From Acridotheres tristis (Eukaryota; Chordata; Aves; Passeriformes; Sturnidae): DNA of 64,000 bases. Below the pieces are notes generated by a model that worked only from the letters and a program-made list of their open reading frames with translations, was not told where the DNA came from and did not search any database. Both the position numbers and the translations under genes were made by a program. The stretch spans positions 13,310,747 through 13,374,746 of the forward strand of contig CM072902.1 in NCBI GenBank assembly GCA_037013685.1, written 5' to 3'. Of this stretch, positions 25,601 to 38,699 are shown piece by piece. Within the stretch, counting starts at the first letter, position 1. Each line of letters starts with the position of its first letter.

Positions 25601-28600
25601 TTTTCAATGAAAAGACCTGCAAAGACATTTGACAGGTACAGCAATAACTGCAGATTGTTTTGAAGTTTGTTGGATTTTGGCCCGAATGTTGTTCCACTCT
25701 GTGACTCAGGGAGTCACCCCACGGGACTATGGCAAGTGAGACTCGGCCTTTTTTCCAGAAGTGTGAAAAGTAAATATTGCAATGGGCTGCAAGGGCAAAG
25801 CTGTAGTAAATTCCTGTCTGTGCATGAGAAATTTGCATAACTAAAATGATCCAATCCATCATTGTGACTCTGAATAGGGAGGCCCATGAGCAACTGCAGC
25901 CCTGCAGGCTCCTGTGCTCAGTTCTGTTCCCATTTGGTGTGTGCCCTGATGGAGCAGCAGAGCTTCAGCAGCAGGGCAAGGTGGGCACTGGAATATTGTG
26001 TAAAAGCTCAAAGAACCACCTGGGAGGCTCCTGAATCAAAAAGAAAACGAAAAAAACCCTGACTCTGCACCTGCCATGATAATTTCAAAGCATTTGGATG
26101 TTTTATTGGTGAGGAGGGGCAGAGGTGAGGGAGGCACTGGGGGCTGAGCAGTGCCAGGAGCCCTTTGTGGGCACTCAGAGATTCCCCCAAAGGTGCCCAC
26201 AGTCCCTACCTGGTATTTGTGCCCAGGATTTTTTCTCTGGCTCCGTGCTTGGGCTACTGGTCATGACTGAGCCCTGGTGTGGTTTATGAGCCACACACAG
26301 TTTGTGGCAGCAGCTGGGGCTGTGCAAACCCTCCAAGTGTCAGAGATGAGGAGTCATCACTCACTGGGAAATGGGCTTTGGGACAGCACGAGGAACTTCA
26401 CGTGGATTTCACACTAAAACTCTCTACAAACAGATTCAAGTAAGGATTCCAAACCGAAATATTCATGTTCACAGAGAAACCAATGCAGCTCTTGAGGCCA
26501 CACTCACCTCAAGCCTCATGATTTCTGCGTGCTGCACACAGAAACATTTGCATTTGGCATCTCATTTTTCTTCAGCAAATTTATTTCCTGTGACTCTTTC
26601 ATTAGAAGAGCTGCAGCGTGTGCTGAGAACGTTATTTTGCTTATACAAAAGGAAAACTGGATAATAGGTGCTTTTTATGTCTCCTGCTGCAGGAGAGCCA
26701 TAATATTGAAGTCATAAATGGGCAAATGTCAAAGCAGGTCTCCTGCTGTGCCTGACTCCCTCTAATAATTAGGTGCTGTTTTATTGTTCTGTGGCTGAGC
26801 TGTGGGTCCAGCTGGCAGCTGACATAACTGGAAATGGAAGGACCACATTCCTCACCAGCAGACAACTCCCTTCAAAACCCGTGGCATATTTACAGCCCTC
26901 ACATTTGCAGCATCAGGTTTCAGGCCATAGCTGTGCAGAATAACAGCTCGGTTATTCTGTGCAGAATAACATCCCAGCCTGAGTGGCTGCACTCCTAAAG
27001 GCACGGGTTTGACTGCAGAAATTTGGATTTATACACAGAAAAGGGGATCAGACCAGGCCCAGCAACGGGTGGGATCTTGCCTCTTTCTCCCCCGTGTATG
27101 GGGTCAGAAAAAACCCCATGGAAAGAGGAGCTCTGTGGTTCCCAGCCACCACAGCAGGCACCTGCAGCAGCAAAAAATAAAAAAAAAAAAAAAAATTAAA
27201 AATAAATAATTAAAAAAATAAATAAATAAAATAAAAAATAATTAGCAGCTTGTCAAAAAGCAAGAAAAGAAATGAAAAAAGTCACCTGCAAAGGTTGTTG
27301 GGAGCAGGGGTTGGTGTCCAAGGGAATGAGGGGTTGGTGTCTGTGGAAATGCCACCTTGTCAGAAAAATGTGTCTGGTCAGAAACCAGAGCTTTGGACAG
27401 GAAATTTATTTGCCACGGCATTCTATTGGACATAGAAATTATATTTAAAAATTTAACTGGAAAGGAAGGTTATCACTAAATCAGTGAATTCTGGGGGTTT
27501 ACTAACAGCCATGTATTGACCCTGGTGAGGATGTTAATTCACTTCAGGGGTTATAGGAACAAGAAAAAAACACAGTGGGGAAAAAAAAAAAAAGGAAAAA
27601 AGAGGAAACAACGTCAGATATTCTTCTGCTTTCTAAACACTAAGTAATCAATCAGCCGAGTTTTGTGAGATAAGAAAGTTCCAGTGGTGGCTATTTGTGA
27701 GCTACTTAATGCACGGAGACTTTTAAAAATTATTTTTGCCCAGGAGACAAATGTGTAACCGTATGATTTTTCCCCCTGCTATGTTAAAAATGCATTTATA
27801 TTTTTTCAAGCACACCCCGATTAAAGAGGGCACATCTGTTTTAAGTCCTTCTTTATGAAAATTACTGAGCTTCCTCTGAAAGCTTATCTTTTAATTTCAA
27901 AATTCTTTGTAGCAATAACTTAGATAATAACCAACCATATTTCTGTCTTCTTTAGAGGAGAAAAAAAAGAGAGAGAGAGAGAGAGAGAGAAAGAAAGACC
28001 CATTTTGAGCTTTGAACTCCCCCTCCCTCCCCTGGCTGGGTCTCCTTTGAAAAGGCCCCCCTCATTTGCGTTTAAAATGGATGTTCCATAGTGCTTGATT
28101 AGTGTTCGTGTGGGATAGCAGGCGCTGGGAGCGCGGGGCTCAGCTTGAGCCCTGCGGATTATTCATCAACTTCCCCGGCAGGGGGGACCAAAGTCTCCAG
28201 CTCCGCTTTTTAACACGGTTTTTTTCCTCCTTTTCACAAAGTTGTTTCTTTTTTTTTTTTTTTTTCCTTTTTCTTTTTTTTTTTTAATTTTTTTAAAAAT
28301 TTTTAAATTTTTTTTATTTTTTTTCCCCCCACTCCTTCTTCCCCACGGAGGGGTTCCTTGAGTGTCCATAACATTCACAGCACTGGGATCGCTTCTCACA
28401 CCAGCCCTGCAGCCTGAGCAGCTCCCCGGGCTGCAGGGGACGGCCAGGGCTGTATTTACCATATGTCTGTCTGCTCCCAGCCATTGTTTAAGGCAGAGAT
28501 CATTTAAATACCTCAACTGGGACGTGGGGAGGCACTCGGGTTTATCACTGTGGCATCTCCTTTATTTCTTTTCCCCCCAGCCCGATGTTTTGTTTCCCCT

Positions 28601-30640
28601 TTATTCAGTTTGCAGGGACGTAGAGCGCGCTGGGCTGTGTCTGCACCGCCGGGATTTCAGTTCCATTTGTCGTGCTTGCTGTCAGCATTTGGGGCACCAG
28701 GGCTGAGCCTGCTCTGAGCAGACTTTTACAAAACTGTTATTTGGCATTAGCTGCCTGTGCCTGTTGGCGATATTTGGTTGTTGTTGTTCACCATCCCTCC
28801 AGAGATGTGCCTCGGGACCAGGATGAACAAAAATTATTAACAGGCGATTTCGTGTGCCTGCAGTGCAGCCCAGTTCCATTCCTCTGAGCTCTCAGAGGGG
28901 TTCCTGCAATCCTGGGGTGCCCAGTCCCCATTTTGGGCTCAGGAATACCAGAGCACCATCAGTGCACACATTTCCCCTTGCTCCCTGTCCCCAGCAATGC
29001 ACAGGAATGATCTGCAGAAGGACAATGGTGTCTAACCCTGCTCATCTAAACCAGGCAGGAACTTTGCTGGTCGGTTTGGAAGAATCTGTTGTTGGTGGAA
29101 AGAAACCAGCACGTGCAGAACGTGGCCATGCACATCAATACTAACTCTGGAAAAGAATATCCTGCATTTATGGTGTGTCCTATTCCCACTGATGGAATAC
29201 AGATCTGGTCTGGATCAAACTCCCAAATTTTGGTCAGCAGAGACTGGGTGAGAATCTTCACACTCACCAAGACACAGGATGGTTGGGTGCAATGCTCACA
29301 ATCGTTAATTCTTCTTTAAATTAACAGCTGCCATGAGATGAATTTTATTTTTTATTTCCCTCTGCCATCCCTGAAAGTTCTGAAAAAAAAACCAGATTTC
29401 TCTTTTTTGGTACTTTCAGTGAACTGCACTTCTCCTTTGGGACATCTTTAATCTGCTTACAAGGAGGTTAGTGGGAGTAAGAGACACAGAACAGCACCAA
29501 GCAGACTTTGAAAACAAGAACTTCTGTACACCCACGTGGCACCCACAGCTCCCTCTTCCTGGTGAAGGCAAACTAATGATACATTTTCTCTCTTTGTTAT
29601 CTCATTTTTTGGTTTTGAGAACGTGTGAGACTGATTTAAACCCAATTGCAAAATTAATTATTGGAAGTTTAAAATTATAAAGCACCGTTTGGGCTTTAAA
29701 GAATGTTCAAAACAGAGAAAATAACTCAGGTATTTATTGTTTTGCTTCGACTGACATTGATGCTATAAATAGCTGACAAGAAACGATGACAAATAAGCTA
29801 TTGTAACCCTTTGGGAGTTTATTAGGTCATTTGTGAGAGGTCTGAATAGAGTCATTTGTTGCCCTCAGGTGTTTGAGAGTCTCTTTACCCTTGGGAAAGG
29901 AATTTAACAAAGGAGTGTATTTCAAAGCAGGCACTCTGTGTTTTCCACCCTTTTTCTGAAGTGTTTTCAAACACACTCCAAGCTAAAAATTCTCAGAAGT
30001 GAGAAAAGGAGGTGTGTATCAGATGACCCCTGAGGCAGCTGACAATCCCAGGAGCAGAAGATAGGGTCACATTTGCGATGCTTGAACCCCAAATACATTT
30101 TCACTAGAGGAGGCCTTGATTTATTTTTGCCCCACCCACCGGGTGCAAACTTTGAAATGCACAATCCAAAAGCGTTGGGCTAATGCCCTACTTGCATCTT
30201 TTTATTGGGCTGAGATGTGACATGTCTGATTTCTTGTCTGCTTCCCCAAACAGCGGGCAGGTCCTTTGTTACACAAAAACTCTGCATCTGCCCTCACCCA
30301 TGGGTCTCCTGGTCGGATGGAGCATCAGCATTGGTTCGGGCTGCAGAGGGACAGGCTGTCAGGCAAGAGCAGTGCAGCCAGCAAAACGAAGCTGCCCAAA
30401 CAGCTTTGAGTTAAAAACCAGCTCCCTGGTAACCCCTGCTCCAAAAGCCACCAGCCAGTCCCCTCCTGGGATAGAGGGTGGAAAGGCAGCCCAGGAGAAA
30501 GGAAAAATGGGATTTCAGCTGTGCCTGTATTTTTTTTTTTCTGTGCAATTTTGTTCATGGGTCCCACAGAGCAAACAGTTTAACATCACCCATCTTGTCT
30601 GCAGTTCAGGAGGGGTGATAGGACAGAAATCTGAATGCAG
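22690..30640. other. Intergenic, mostly unique, AT-rich
   Basis: No exon recognised. Simple tracts are an A-rich (AAAT)n stretch at about 27,170-27,245, (GA)n at about 27,969-27,990, and a T-rich stretch at about 28,245-28,325. The 28.1-28.9 kb part is GC-richer with scattered CpG. A short direct and inverted repeat of AGAATAAC lies at about 26,937-26,968. Confidence 0.45.
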
Positions 30641-31097
30641 AGGGCATTTCTGAGCTGCATTTGGGATCTAATACAGAGGGCATTTCTGAGCTGAATTTGG
30701 GATTTAATACAGAGGGCATTTCTGAGCTGAATTTGGGATCTAATACAGAGGGCATTTCTGAGCTGAATTTGGGATTTAATACAGAGGGCATTTCTGAGCT
30801 GAATTTGGGATCTAATACAGAGGGCATTTCTGAGCTGAATTTGGGATCTAATACAGAGGGCATTTCTGAGCTGAATTTGGGATCTAATACAGAGGGCATT
30901 TCTGAGCTGCATTTGGGATCTAATACAGAGGGCATTTCTGAGCTGCATTTGGGATTTAATACAGAGGGCATTTCTGAGCTGCATTTGGGATCTAATACAG
31001 AGGGCATTTCTGAGCTGAATTTGGGATCTAATACAGAGGGCATTTCTGAGCTGCATTTGGGATCTAATACAGAGGGCATTTCTGAGCTGCATTTGGG
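30640..31097. repeat. 36-bp minisatellite, about 13 copies
   Basis: The unit contains ACAGAGGGCATTTCTGAGCT, then GAATTT or GCATTT, then GGGATCTAAT or GGGATTTAAT. The period of 36 and absence of stops give open frames on both strands; these are repeat translations, not genes. Confidence 0.95.
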
Positions 31098-31104
31098 AGC
31101 TGAG

Positions 31105-33080
31105 CACTGCCTCTCTGTGTGTTCATAACCCACAGCAGAACTGTGTCCTCCTGCTGGGGGAGGGATTTGTGCATCCCAGCACCCTCCAGAGCTGGTCACA
31201 GAGGTTCCCACATCATCCCAGACACAGTCCTGCAGGCCTGGCTGTGTACAACTCTTCTGTCACAGAAAAACCACTTCCAGCAGTTCAGAGCTGCAGCAGG
31301 AGCTAACCAAGAATCACAAACTTTGCACCCCAGTTTAGGGTCTCAGTGGAATAAAGATGACTGAGCTCCCCTGCACAGTAAATGAGGCTCAGGAGTCCCA
31401 GAGGGGTCAGTGAACATCCTGCAGGGCTGGAATCCCTGTGTCCCCATCCCATCCTGGGTGGGTCCAGGCTGGCACTGCCAGGGAGGGTCCCCAGAGCAGC
31501 AGCAGCTCCTGAGCCTGCCCTGGCTCAGGCCAGGGGCTGCACGAGGCTCCAACCCTGCTTCCACCACTCTCAAAAATGATTTCCTGCCCTTATTCAGGGC
31601 TTCAAGAGCCTACTGTCATCCACTTAGACTCCACTTGAACCCTCTCTCAAGTGAATGCCCTGCAGCTCTTGTCTTCAAACAGTGGTGTCCATCCTTTTTG
31701 ATCATCCAAGTCATGCAGATTTTTTCAAAGGCAGAGCTGATGCTCACGGCCCCTCTCCTCTCCTGCTCTCTGATTTCTTGACTGGGCTCACTGTGCATTC
31801 AGCTCACAAGTCATCCATGCAAATAAGGCACTGCATAGTCAAAGATGTCCAAGATGAGGAATAGCTGAGATCAGGCTGCCCCTATTGGAATAATTCATGT
31901 AGCCCACGTATCTTTTGCTGAGGCTAAATTTGAGAGCATACAAAAACTTGCTTGTCAGTAGGCAAATATTTTAACAGTGACTACAGCTTATTGTGGCTGC
32001 CACTCATTGCTGGTTACTGTGTCTCTTTATGGGGCTTTCCATACCTTGCCCATATTGTCCTGGATGTACCCACAGACCACATGCATGCAGCTTGGAGAGA
32101 TTTACTGCCTCCTAAGCAGCCTCTGGTACAAAGAACCTGAGGAGTTTTGTCAAGACAGTTTTTGTGCTGGAAAAGTACAAAAGAGTAACTGAGGAAATCT
32201 ATAATCAAAAAGTTCAGTGCATTTGAAATGAGGCACCTTCAAGAACAGAGAGCATCTGAGCAGGAGATTCCAGCACCAGCTTGGCACTCAGTCCAGGGCA
32301 ATACAAGATGACAAATGTGGCTTCAAGTCTTGACAGACAAATACGGGAGGGAGAAATAAGAAACTTTTGAGTATCTTTGACACACTGCAGCAAAGTCTCT
32401 GAAATCTAGGAGCCCTCAAAGAAAGTCTGCAATTGCTGGCCAGGGGTCTGAGAGCACCCACCAGCCTGGAATCCCACAGAAATGAGGGTGGGTCAGCAGG
32501 GAATTCAGTGTTCACCCGTGTTTTGGTGTCAGTGTAGCAGGGAACAGGGGCAGGGGGACACCACAGGTGCCTGTGCTTGTGCAGGCTGCAGGAGCAGCAG
32601 CTCTGCCCTGCTCCCCTCTCACAGCTGCTCTGCCAGCAGAACTGCATCCCTGCTGCAGGAGGCACAATTGAATAATGGCACGTTTTCAGGAGTACAAGTC
32701 TGTGTTAGGGGCTGAATTGTCTCTGCACCATTTCTGTGAATGGAGCAGTAGGACCTGAGGAAATTTTGCCACGGTGGAAGAAGTGCAGGCTCAAATGCAA
32801 ATTCCTTTGGAAAAAGTCAGAGAGCACCAAGTGCTGGGATTTTATTTTCCTCCTAGACACAAAACCAGTTGCCTTCGTGCAATAAAATGTTGAGATGAAA
32901 GAAGCTGCTATGGAAACAGAGCCGAGGGTGTGTGGTTTGGTGGGTGCAGGTAGCCAGGTGTCCAGAGCAGGCACAGACGTGTCTGGCTCTGCTCTTCCAC
33001 CCTTCCCAGCCCTGCTCCCCACACTGCAGGGAGCCAGCAGCAAACTGCTGTGTCTAACAGTGCCCTGCTGCACTGAGCCA
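31105..33080. other. Intergenic unique sequence
   Basis: Nothing recognisable as a gene or known element. Confidence 0.45.
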
Positions 33081-33082
33081 TC

Positions 33083-33408
33083 CACTCTGCCCCTGTCCCT
33101 GCACACATCACTGCTGGATTTCTGCTCCTGCCTCTGTCCCTGCACACATCACTGCTGGATTTCTGCTCCTGCCTCCTGTCCGGGCACACATCACTGCTGG
33201 ATCCGTGCTCGTGTCTCTGTCCCTGCACACATCACTGCTGGATTTCTGCTCCTGCCCCTGTCCCTGCACACATCACTGCTGGATCCGTGCCCCTGTCCCT
33301 GCACACATCACTCCTGGATCCGTGCTCGTGTCTCTGTCCCTGCACACATCACTGCTGGATCCGTGTCTCTGTCCCTGCACACATCACTGCTGGATCCCTG
33401 CTCGTGGC
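33083..33408. repeat. Minisatellite of about 35-42 bp units, about 8 copies
   Basis: The constant core CTGCACACATCACTGCTGGA is followed by TTTCTGCTCCTG, TCCGTGCTCGTG or TCCGTGCCCCTG and then TCCC. Unit length varies with the tail. Confidence 0.9.
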
Positions 33409-33409
33409 T

Positions 33410-36400
33410 CCCATGGCTGTGTGCTCGTCAGACACCCAGGAGCTCGTCCCATCTTTCAGCAGAAATTCCGGGAACACTGAACCTGTGAATTCCCTTGCCC
33501 TGGTGGTGACTGTGGGTCTGAGCACGGAGCTGTGCCCCCCTCAGGACACCTCAGTGCCACCTCAGTGCCACCTCAGTGCCACCAGGCCACTCATCCTCAT
33601 GCACGGCACTGGCAGATTTTCCACGAAAACATTTCAAAAATGATTTTGCAACTTAAGAAAACATACTTCAGCAATTACCACTTCCTTTACCATGAAACCA
33701 AATTCACTGTACATTACAGCTTTAAAGCTGAGATCTAAGGTTCAGATCAACCCTTTAATCCTGACTGTGGCTTCGGGTACTTCCTGATATTTATGAGAAG
33801 TGCTCCAGGCCTGCAGCTGGGCTTTGAACAAAAAAATAATGAACTTCGTTGACTGTGAACAAAGTTCTACAATATTTTAAAGAAAGTTAAGCTGTGACAT
33901 TTTTTAATCCAACACTAAATCACATAACCCAAATCTTCTGCGTAATTCAGGAATGTTCACAGCAATAAAAAGACAATTAGATCAAACTGGGTTGCTAAAT
34001 GAGCTGAAATCAAGCTATATAAACTTGAGAATTTTTGTTAGCCTCTCTCCTGAAATACTCCCATTTTACTATATAATATCTGAATTAAAACACTGTTCTA
34101 TTCTAACATACTCCATAACTCTCCATCTCCTCTTGCTAGTTAAAAATATAGGTAATAAAGGATATCTTACAGAATACATACCTTACAGAATTTAATATTA
34201 TTTATTGAATATGGTTCACAAATCTAGTCACAGCATTACCTTCTGGAGGCCTTGTTCTCTCTAGACAATGTGACCTCTCCATTTAATACAGCTGTTATTG
34301 AGAAATCACTTCTTGCTCACTTCACACAGGATTTGCACACAAAATAAATGTCAGCTAGGCCTGGTCTGACTTTTTAATGGGCAGAAATGAACAGAAAGTA
34401 TCAAGTTGATAGAGCACAGGAGATTTCAGCAGGGGTAAGATGGTGAGTGTGTAAATTAGAGGAAAAGGGAGCACGGTGAGACAGGGCAGGGCTGGGTGAG
34501 CAGTGAGCAGCTGCAGGGATCAGACCCTGGTGAGCAGGAGCACACAGCCCCAAAACTCCTCTGTGGAAAGGCAACAGGACAATGTCCCACACCTGCTCCA
34601 GGAGTCCTGCAAGGGATGTCCTAAGAGAAGACATACAAAGAATAAGGGCTCAGACAAAAGGAGTGAGAATCTGAAGGGAAAAAAACCCAGAAATTAGGAA
34701 TGAAAAGAGCAGCCTAGAGAACAGCAAAGGAATACAAAGAGAAACAGCAAAGGAGAACAACAGGCAATACAAAGTCACATTTATATTCTTTCTTCTTGAG
34801 AGAAAGTGCTTCCCTGATATTTGTTATGCAGTTGTGTATTATTATTATTTTTTTTCCATCACATGCCTTTTGCTTTCTGTTTTGGGATGTAAATGCTGCC
34901 TTGCCTGTCCCCCACACTGCAGCCAGGGCAGTAAATCAGGCACATCAGTTCCTCTATCCCAAGCTCCATTACAGGAAATAAAATGTGACCCTCAAAACTT
35001 GCCCTGGGAAGAAGGAGAGCTGTTAGCTCGTGAGCCAGTGTTTAAAACTTTGCCTCTCTCACTTTAGGAAAAAACTAATTAAGAATGTAAAAACGCTGTG
35101 GTCCAGACTCACAACTAGTTAATACCTACCACAGGAATGGGAATGTCAATGCTTCGTTCTGAGAAATTCCCATTTGAAAATTTCTTAACAAATATTTAGT
35201 GAGATTCAGGACGTGCTGAGCTTCTTAGAACCCAGCCATGGATGGAAGTTACTGAGATCTGTTCTGAAGGACTCCTTGTTTTAGCATAGCAATAACGGGG
35301 TTTATTCTCCTGTCTCTGGGCAGTGCCTTTTCTGGGGTTAGAGCCAGAAGAGCTGGTGATTCCTGGTCATGGTGTTACAAGAAATACACGAAGGGAAGAG
35401 TTCAGCCTTCACTGTGAGGCATCTGTGATGCTCTTACACATCACACTGAAGGACTTTCCTCACTGTGAGCATTGGAGTTGTTTATTTACCATGCAGGATC
35501 CCAAAGTGCTGCTCACTGCACAAGCTAACAGCTGTCTGCTGGTACAGTTCCTGCCTCCTGCCTCCTCAGGCATCTTTTTCCTGTTTATACTTGTACATCA
35601 AATGGGCCTTTGGAAAAATCCCTGGTTTTCTTTTGTTCTGTGTTCTTTGTTCTGTTTCCATGCAGTCTTTTCCCCTTTGGAGATGACATGGATGGGAAAT
35701 GGCTCATTGTAGCAACAGGAGACAGGAGGCAAAAACAATTGCATCACGGGTAAAGCAAACATCAAAGCTAAAGAGCTGGGGGAAAAAAAAATTAATATGT
35801 GATATTTTGACGTGTTGAAGTCCAGTTTGGGAGGGCTTTTGGCAACACAAAAAATAAAGTGCAAAGAGTTAGCACTTTCCAAACCTTGTTTGCCTTGGTG
35901 TTTCTGTGCAGCAGCCTGGGCTAAGGACACGATGGACCTGCTGCCTTTGCCACGTTCCCTGTGACTGTGAAAATCCTCCAAGGCCACCTGCACAGCCAGT
36001 TCGAACTGGATTGAATTGTTTAAAAAGAGCAGAAAGACCGTGAACCAAACTGGAACCTATCTTTCACTAAGTACTAATTAACTGTCTGACAGCCCACGTA
36101 TAAAAATTAGAGAGCTCATTGTTGATGTTTATTTTCACTTTAATAAGGAGTTGCTGTAGGTAGCCAGCCTGATTAAGTACTTTCAAAAACTCCCTTCTAA
36201 AGATAATTAAGTTCTGCAGTGAAATGTAAGGAATTTGGCATAAAAAAAAAACCATTAAGCAGGCAGATATTTTAAATGAATAAACAAACATAACTCTTTC
36301 CAACACACACATTCTGCTTTCTCATGATTTACATAACGCAAATGACTTTGACAACATCTTTATATGCTGTTTATCTTAAAATATTGCTGAGCCAAAAAAA

Positions 36401-37480
36401 ATCTGCATATTGTGTTTCTGCAGCTTTAAACCTCTGACCTACTGGAGAGTTCTGCAGGCTACAGAGCAATAAAAGTTGCCACTGTGGGTGAAGAGCCCAC
36501 GGCAAGGAGTAATCACCACTTTTAAAATCACTGAACATGCCACATCTAAGTGCATGCATAGAGTTTGTTAAATATTTATCCAGATTTGTATGTGAATAAT
36601 GGAAATCACATGCTAGAAGTACTTCAGCTGTCTTTAAGCAGCAACATCCACATTTTTGTAGTTGGAAAACTCTTCTTTTTCAGCTCTTTTTAACTTCTGA
36701 AAGAGGATCTGACTTCCCCCGTGGGTTGCTGTGCTGACATAGCAAGCACAAGGAAACTGGCTTTAATGACAGAATGACAATATAAATGAAACAAAAAGAG
36801 ATATTCCTATTATTTAAGCATTAATGTTTACAGTGTCACCCACTTCTACCTGGAATTGCAGAGAACAAGTGTTTCAATAGATCTTTTTATGATAAGGGTT
36901 GTGTTTCATTGCTTTATAGTTCCATGTCAGTTTGATTAGTCAGTTAAGAGCTCACGATTTCTAAAGACCGATATTCATTTTATTGCTGAGATACAGAGCA
37001 TTAAACACACGCATGTTACGTGCATTAATCGGAACCACTTTAAAACGTTCTAAACGTATCAATAGCTTTTCATGTACGGCGTCTGATTGATTTTAAATTT
37101 CCCCAAATATATTAATTTGGTAGATGTAGGTACTATCAACAGAAGGGAACTCGGGGCTGATGAAAAGGTCAGCGGGGAGCTGCTGGAGTGTGTGAAGTGC
37201 AGGGAAGTGCAGCCCGGGCTGTATCGGCACCGAGCGACGCTGCCCTTCGCTGGAAAAATTCGAGTTCTATTCCTTGTTTGACTGCTCCATCTCCTGGCGA
37301 AATGAAATGTACCTGGCAGGAGACACGCTGGGAGAGAGAGCAGTGATAGCGGGACATTCTGTCCGTGCTGCTCCCGTGCGACACGAGGGGACAGCCCGGG
37401 GACAGCCCGGGGACAGAGTGGGGACAGACTGGGGAAAACCCGGGGATCGGCACGGAACGGCAACCCAGGGCCGGGCGGAG
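33410..37480. other. Proximal upstream flank of PIWIL1
   Basis: No exon recognised. The stretch 36,900-37,150 is AT-rich but contains several isolated CpGs and looks non-repetitive, in contrast to the array that follows. It could hold distal regulatory sequence, but I have no alignment to support this. Confidence 0.4.
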
Positions 37481-37482
37481 CC

Positions 37483-38695
37483 CCCGCTATCCCCGGTCGG
37501 TCCCGGGCACAGTCTCCGCTATCCCCGGTCATTCCGGGGCACAGTCTCCGCTATCCCCGGTCATTCCCGGGTACAGTCCCCGCTATCCCCGGTCATTCCC
37601 GGGCACAGTCCCCGCTATCCCCGGTCATTCCGGGGCACAGTCCCCGCTATCCCCGGTCATTCCGGGGCACAGTCCCCGCTATCCCCGGTCATTCCGGGGC
37701 ACAGTCTCCGCTATCCCCGGTCATTCCCGGGTACAGTCCCCGCTATCCCCGGTCGGTCCCGGGCACAGTCTCCGCTATCCCCGGTCATTCCGGGGCACAG
37801 TCTCCGCTATCCCCGGTCATTCCCGGGTACAGTCCCCGCTATCCCCGGTCATTCCGGGGCACAGTCCCCGCTATCCCCGGTCATTCCGGGGCACAGTCTC
37901 CGCTATCCCCGGTCATTCCCGGGTACAGTCCCCGCTATCCCCGGTCATTCCGGGGCACAGTCCCCGCTATCCCCGGTCATTCCCGGGCACAGTCCCCGCT
38001 ATCCCCGGTCATTCCGGGGCACAGTCCCCGCTATCCCCGGTCATTCCCGGGTACAGTCCCCGTTATCCCCGGTCATTCCCGGGCACAGTCCCCGTTATCC
38101 CCGGTCATTCCGGGCACAGTCCCCGCTATCCCCGGTCATTCCCGGGCACAGTCCCCGCTATCCCCGGTCATTCCGGGGCACAGTCCCCGCTATCCCCGGT
38201 CATTCCCGGGCACAGTCCCCGCTATCCCCGGTCATTCCCGGGCACAGTCCCCGCTATCCCCGGTCATTCCGGGGCACAGTCCCCGCTATCCCCGGTCGGT
38301 CCCGGGCACAGTCCCCGCTATCCCCGGTCATTCCGGGGCACAGTCCCCGCTATCCCCGGTCATTCCCGGGCACAGTCCCCGCTATCCCCGGTCGGTCCCG
38401 GGCACAGTCTCCGCTATCCCCGGTCATTCCCGGGCACAGTTCCCGCTATCCCCGGTCATTCCCGGGCACAGTCTCCGCTATCCCCGGTCATTCCGGGGCA
38501 CAGTCCCCGCTATCCCCGGTCATTCCCGGGCACAGTCTCCGCTATCCCCGGTCGGTCCCGGACACACTCCCCGCTATCCCCGGTCGGTCCCGGGCACAGT
38601 CTCCGCTATCCCTGGTCATTCCGGGGCACACTCCCCGCTATCCCCGGTCATTCCGGGGCACAGTCTCCACTACCCCCGGTCGGTCCCGGGCACTC
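37483..38695. repeat. CpG-dense 32-bp minisatellite upstream of PIWIL1, about 38 copies
   Basis: The unit is 32 bp: ATCCCCGG at 37,521 recurs at 37,553 and so on. It contains CCGCTATCCCCGG, then TCATT or TCGGT, then CCGGGGCA, CCCGGGCA or CCCGGGTA, then CAGT. Most units hold an inverted repeat, CCCCGG-TCATT-CCGGGG or CCCGG-TCATTC-CCGGG, and about three CpGs. Many units contain CCCGGG. Two units (38,060 and 38,092) read CCGTTA instead of CCGCTA. No frame contains a stop for long distances, so the 477-582 codon open frames here are artefacts. The array merges into the promoter CpG island. Confidence 0.97.
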
Positions 38696-38699
38696 CCCA

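Noticed and set aside
26931..26970. Short direct and inverted repeat of AGAATAAC
   Set aside because: The arms are only 8 bp, which is not clearly beyond chance in AT-rich sequence.
29089..29319. 76-codon open frame as a possible exon
   Set aside because: It has no convincing acceptor/donor pair in phase, no recognised family and no neighbouring compatible exon.
1..37000. FZD10, the neighbour expected upstream of PIWIL1 in vertebrates
   Set aside because: FZD10 is a single long exon with seven membrane segments. No such frame exists in the window, so it must lie further upstream.
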